NCBI RefSeq assembly: GCF_003355005.1
Contig: NZ_CP029985.1
Span: forward strand, 2,564,501 to 2,628,500
Source: Sphingomonas sp. FARSPH
GTDB taxonomy: Bacteria; Pseudomonadota; Alphaproteobacteria; Sphingomonadales; Sphingomonadaceae
Reading direction: 5' to 3'
Length of the DNA: 64,000 nucleotides
The translations under genes and the position numbers were made by a program. Positions 63,882 to 64,000 of the stretch are shown here, piece after piece. The notes beneath the pieces were generated by a model that saw only the letters and a program-made list of their open reading frames with translations, was not told the DNA's origin and searched no databases. Position 1 is the stretch's first letter. Each line of letters starts with the position of its first letter.

Positions 63882-64000
63882 ATGACAGCGCCCAAAGGAT
63901 TGATGCGGCTGCTGTTGCAGGAGGACGTCAATTTCCTGCTGACAAACCGCATTCCGCGTCGGCTGGCGACCAGGGTGGTCGGCCGCATCGCGCGGATCGA
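63882..64000 (+). CDS. psd: Phosphatidylserine decarboxylase, N-terminal fragment
   Basis: The window ends inside this gene; 39 complete codons are seen. The opening LLQEDVNFLLTNRIPRRL matches, from memory, the start of long-form phosphatidylserine/archaetidylserine decarboxylases. The enzyme makes phosphatidylethanolamine from phosphatidylserine at the inner membrane and self-cleaves at a C-terminal serine not visible here. Starts at 63882 and 63903 are both in frame. PE made here would feed the PmtA-like enzyme at 60872. Confidence 0.6.
   Translation, partial: MTAPKGLMRLLLQEDVNFLLTNRIPRRLATRVVGRIARI

Overview
The window is G+C-rich chromosomal DNA from an alphaproteobacterium, most likely Sphingomonas or a close relative in the Sphingomonadaceae. 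The evidence is the combination of a DivL-type kinase with Tyr in its H-box, an RcdA-like DUF1465 protein, AmgK/MurU cell-wall recycling genes, alphaproteobacterial AddB/AddA, a one-cysteine DksA, a PmtA-like phospholipid methyltransferase, and short palindromic intergenic repeats. About 57 protein genes and one tRNA (Asn) were found. No rRNA, CRISPR array, transposase or phage gene was seen. Both ends are cut: the left end is inside a quinone oxidoreductase and the right end is inside a likely phosphatidylserine decarboxylase.

Layout. 1-9.1 kb: a three-domain cell-surface polysaccharide enzyme (GH18-like, NodB deacetylase, GT2), asd overlapping a GFA-family gene, an alpha/beta hydrolase, an exported ACE-like M2 peptidase and a SIMPL protein. 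9.4-14.5 kb: an Ala/Lys-rich protein, AMP nucleosidase, peroxiredoxin, a YqgE/AlgH protein, and ahcY behind a perfect 20-bp palindrome that looks like a repressor operator. 14.7-26.1 kb: one long co-directional block, divL-tsaE-amgK-murU-addB-addA-trxA, mostly with overlapping ends, joining cell-cycle signalling, tRNA modification, peptidoglycan recycling, recombination repair and redox. 26.2-32.4 kb: an inositol-monophosphatase-family gene with argJ, a TonB-C-like exported protein, and secA preceded by a small exported ORF. 32.4-38.4 kb: small genes, tRNA-Asn, nadK-moaA, and an EAL protein with a broken GGDEF that overlaps a secreted NTF2-like gene. 38.4-44.4 kb: mfd, sdhE and recG.

44.4-47.6 kb is the one clearly accessory-looking stretch. 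It holds a lower-G+C gene with a HEPN-type RX4H motif and an inferred degenerate nuclease-like C-terminal half, a Trp/Tyr/Gly-rich envelope protein, an AT-rich structured spacer and a PilZ protein. 47.6-55.1 kb: tyrS, a two-LysM plus degenerate LytM lipoprotein and serS (one minus-strand block), a host-attachment-family protein, a Ser/Gly/Thr repeat protein with a sorting-signal-like tail, dksA, two DUF465 genes and an rcdA-like gene. 55.1-64 kb: a GH130-like glycosidase, nitronate monooxygenase, M1 aminopeptidase, a lipoprotein, and a lipid-related group (pmtA-like, a DUF962-like membrane protein, a class-III aminotransferase and psd).

Themes that connect the genes are cell-cycle control (divL, rcdA-like), envelope and peptidoglycan maintenance (amgK/murU, the LytM factor, the polysaccharide synthase), genome repair (addAB, mfd, recG) and phosphatidylcholine synthesis (psd making PE, PmtA methylating it). 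Functions are assigned from recalled family motifs; no database search was run.
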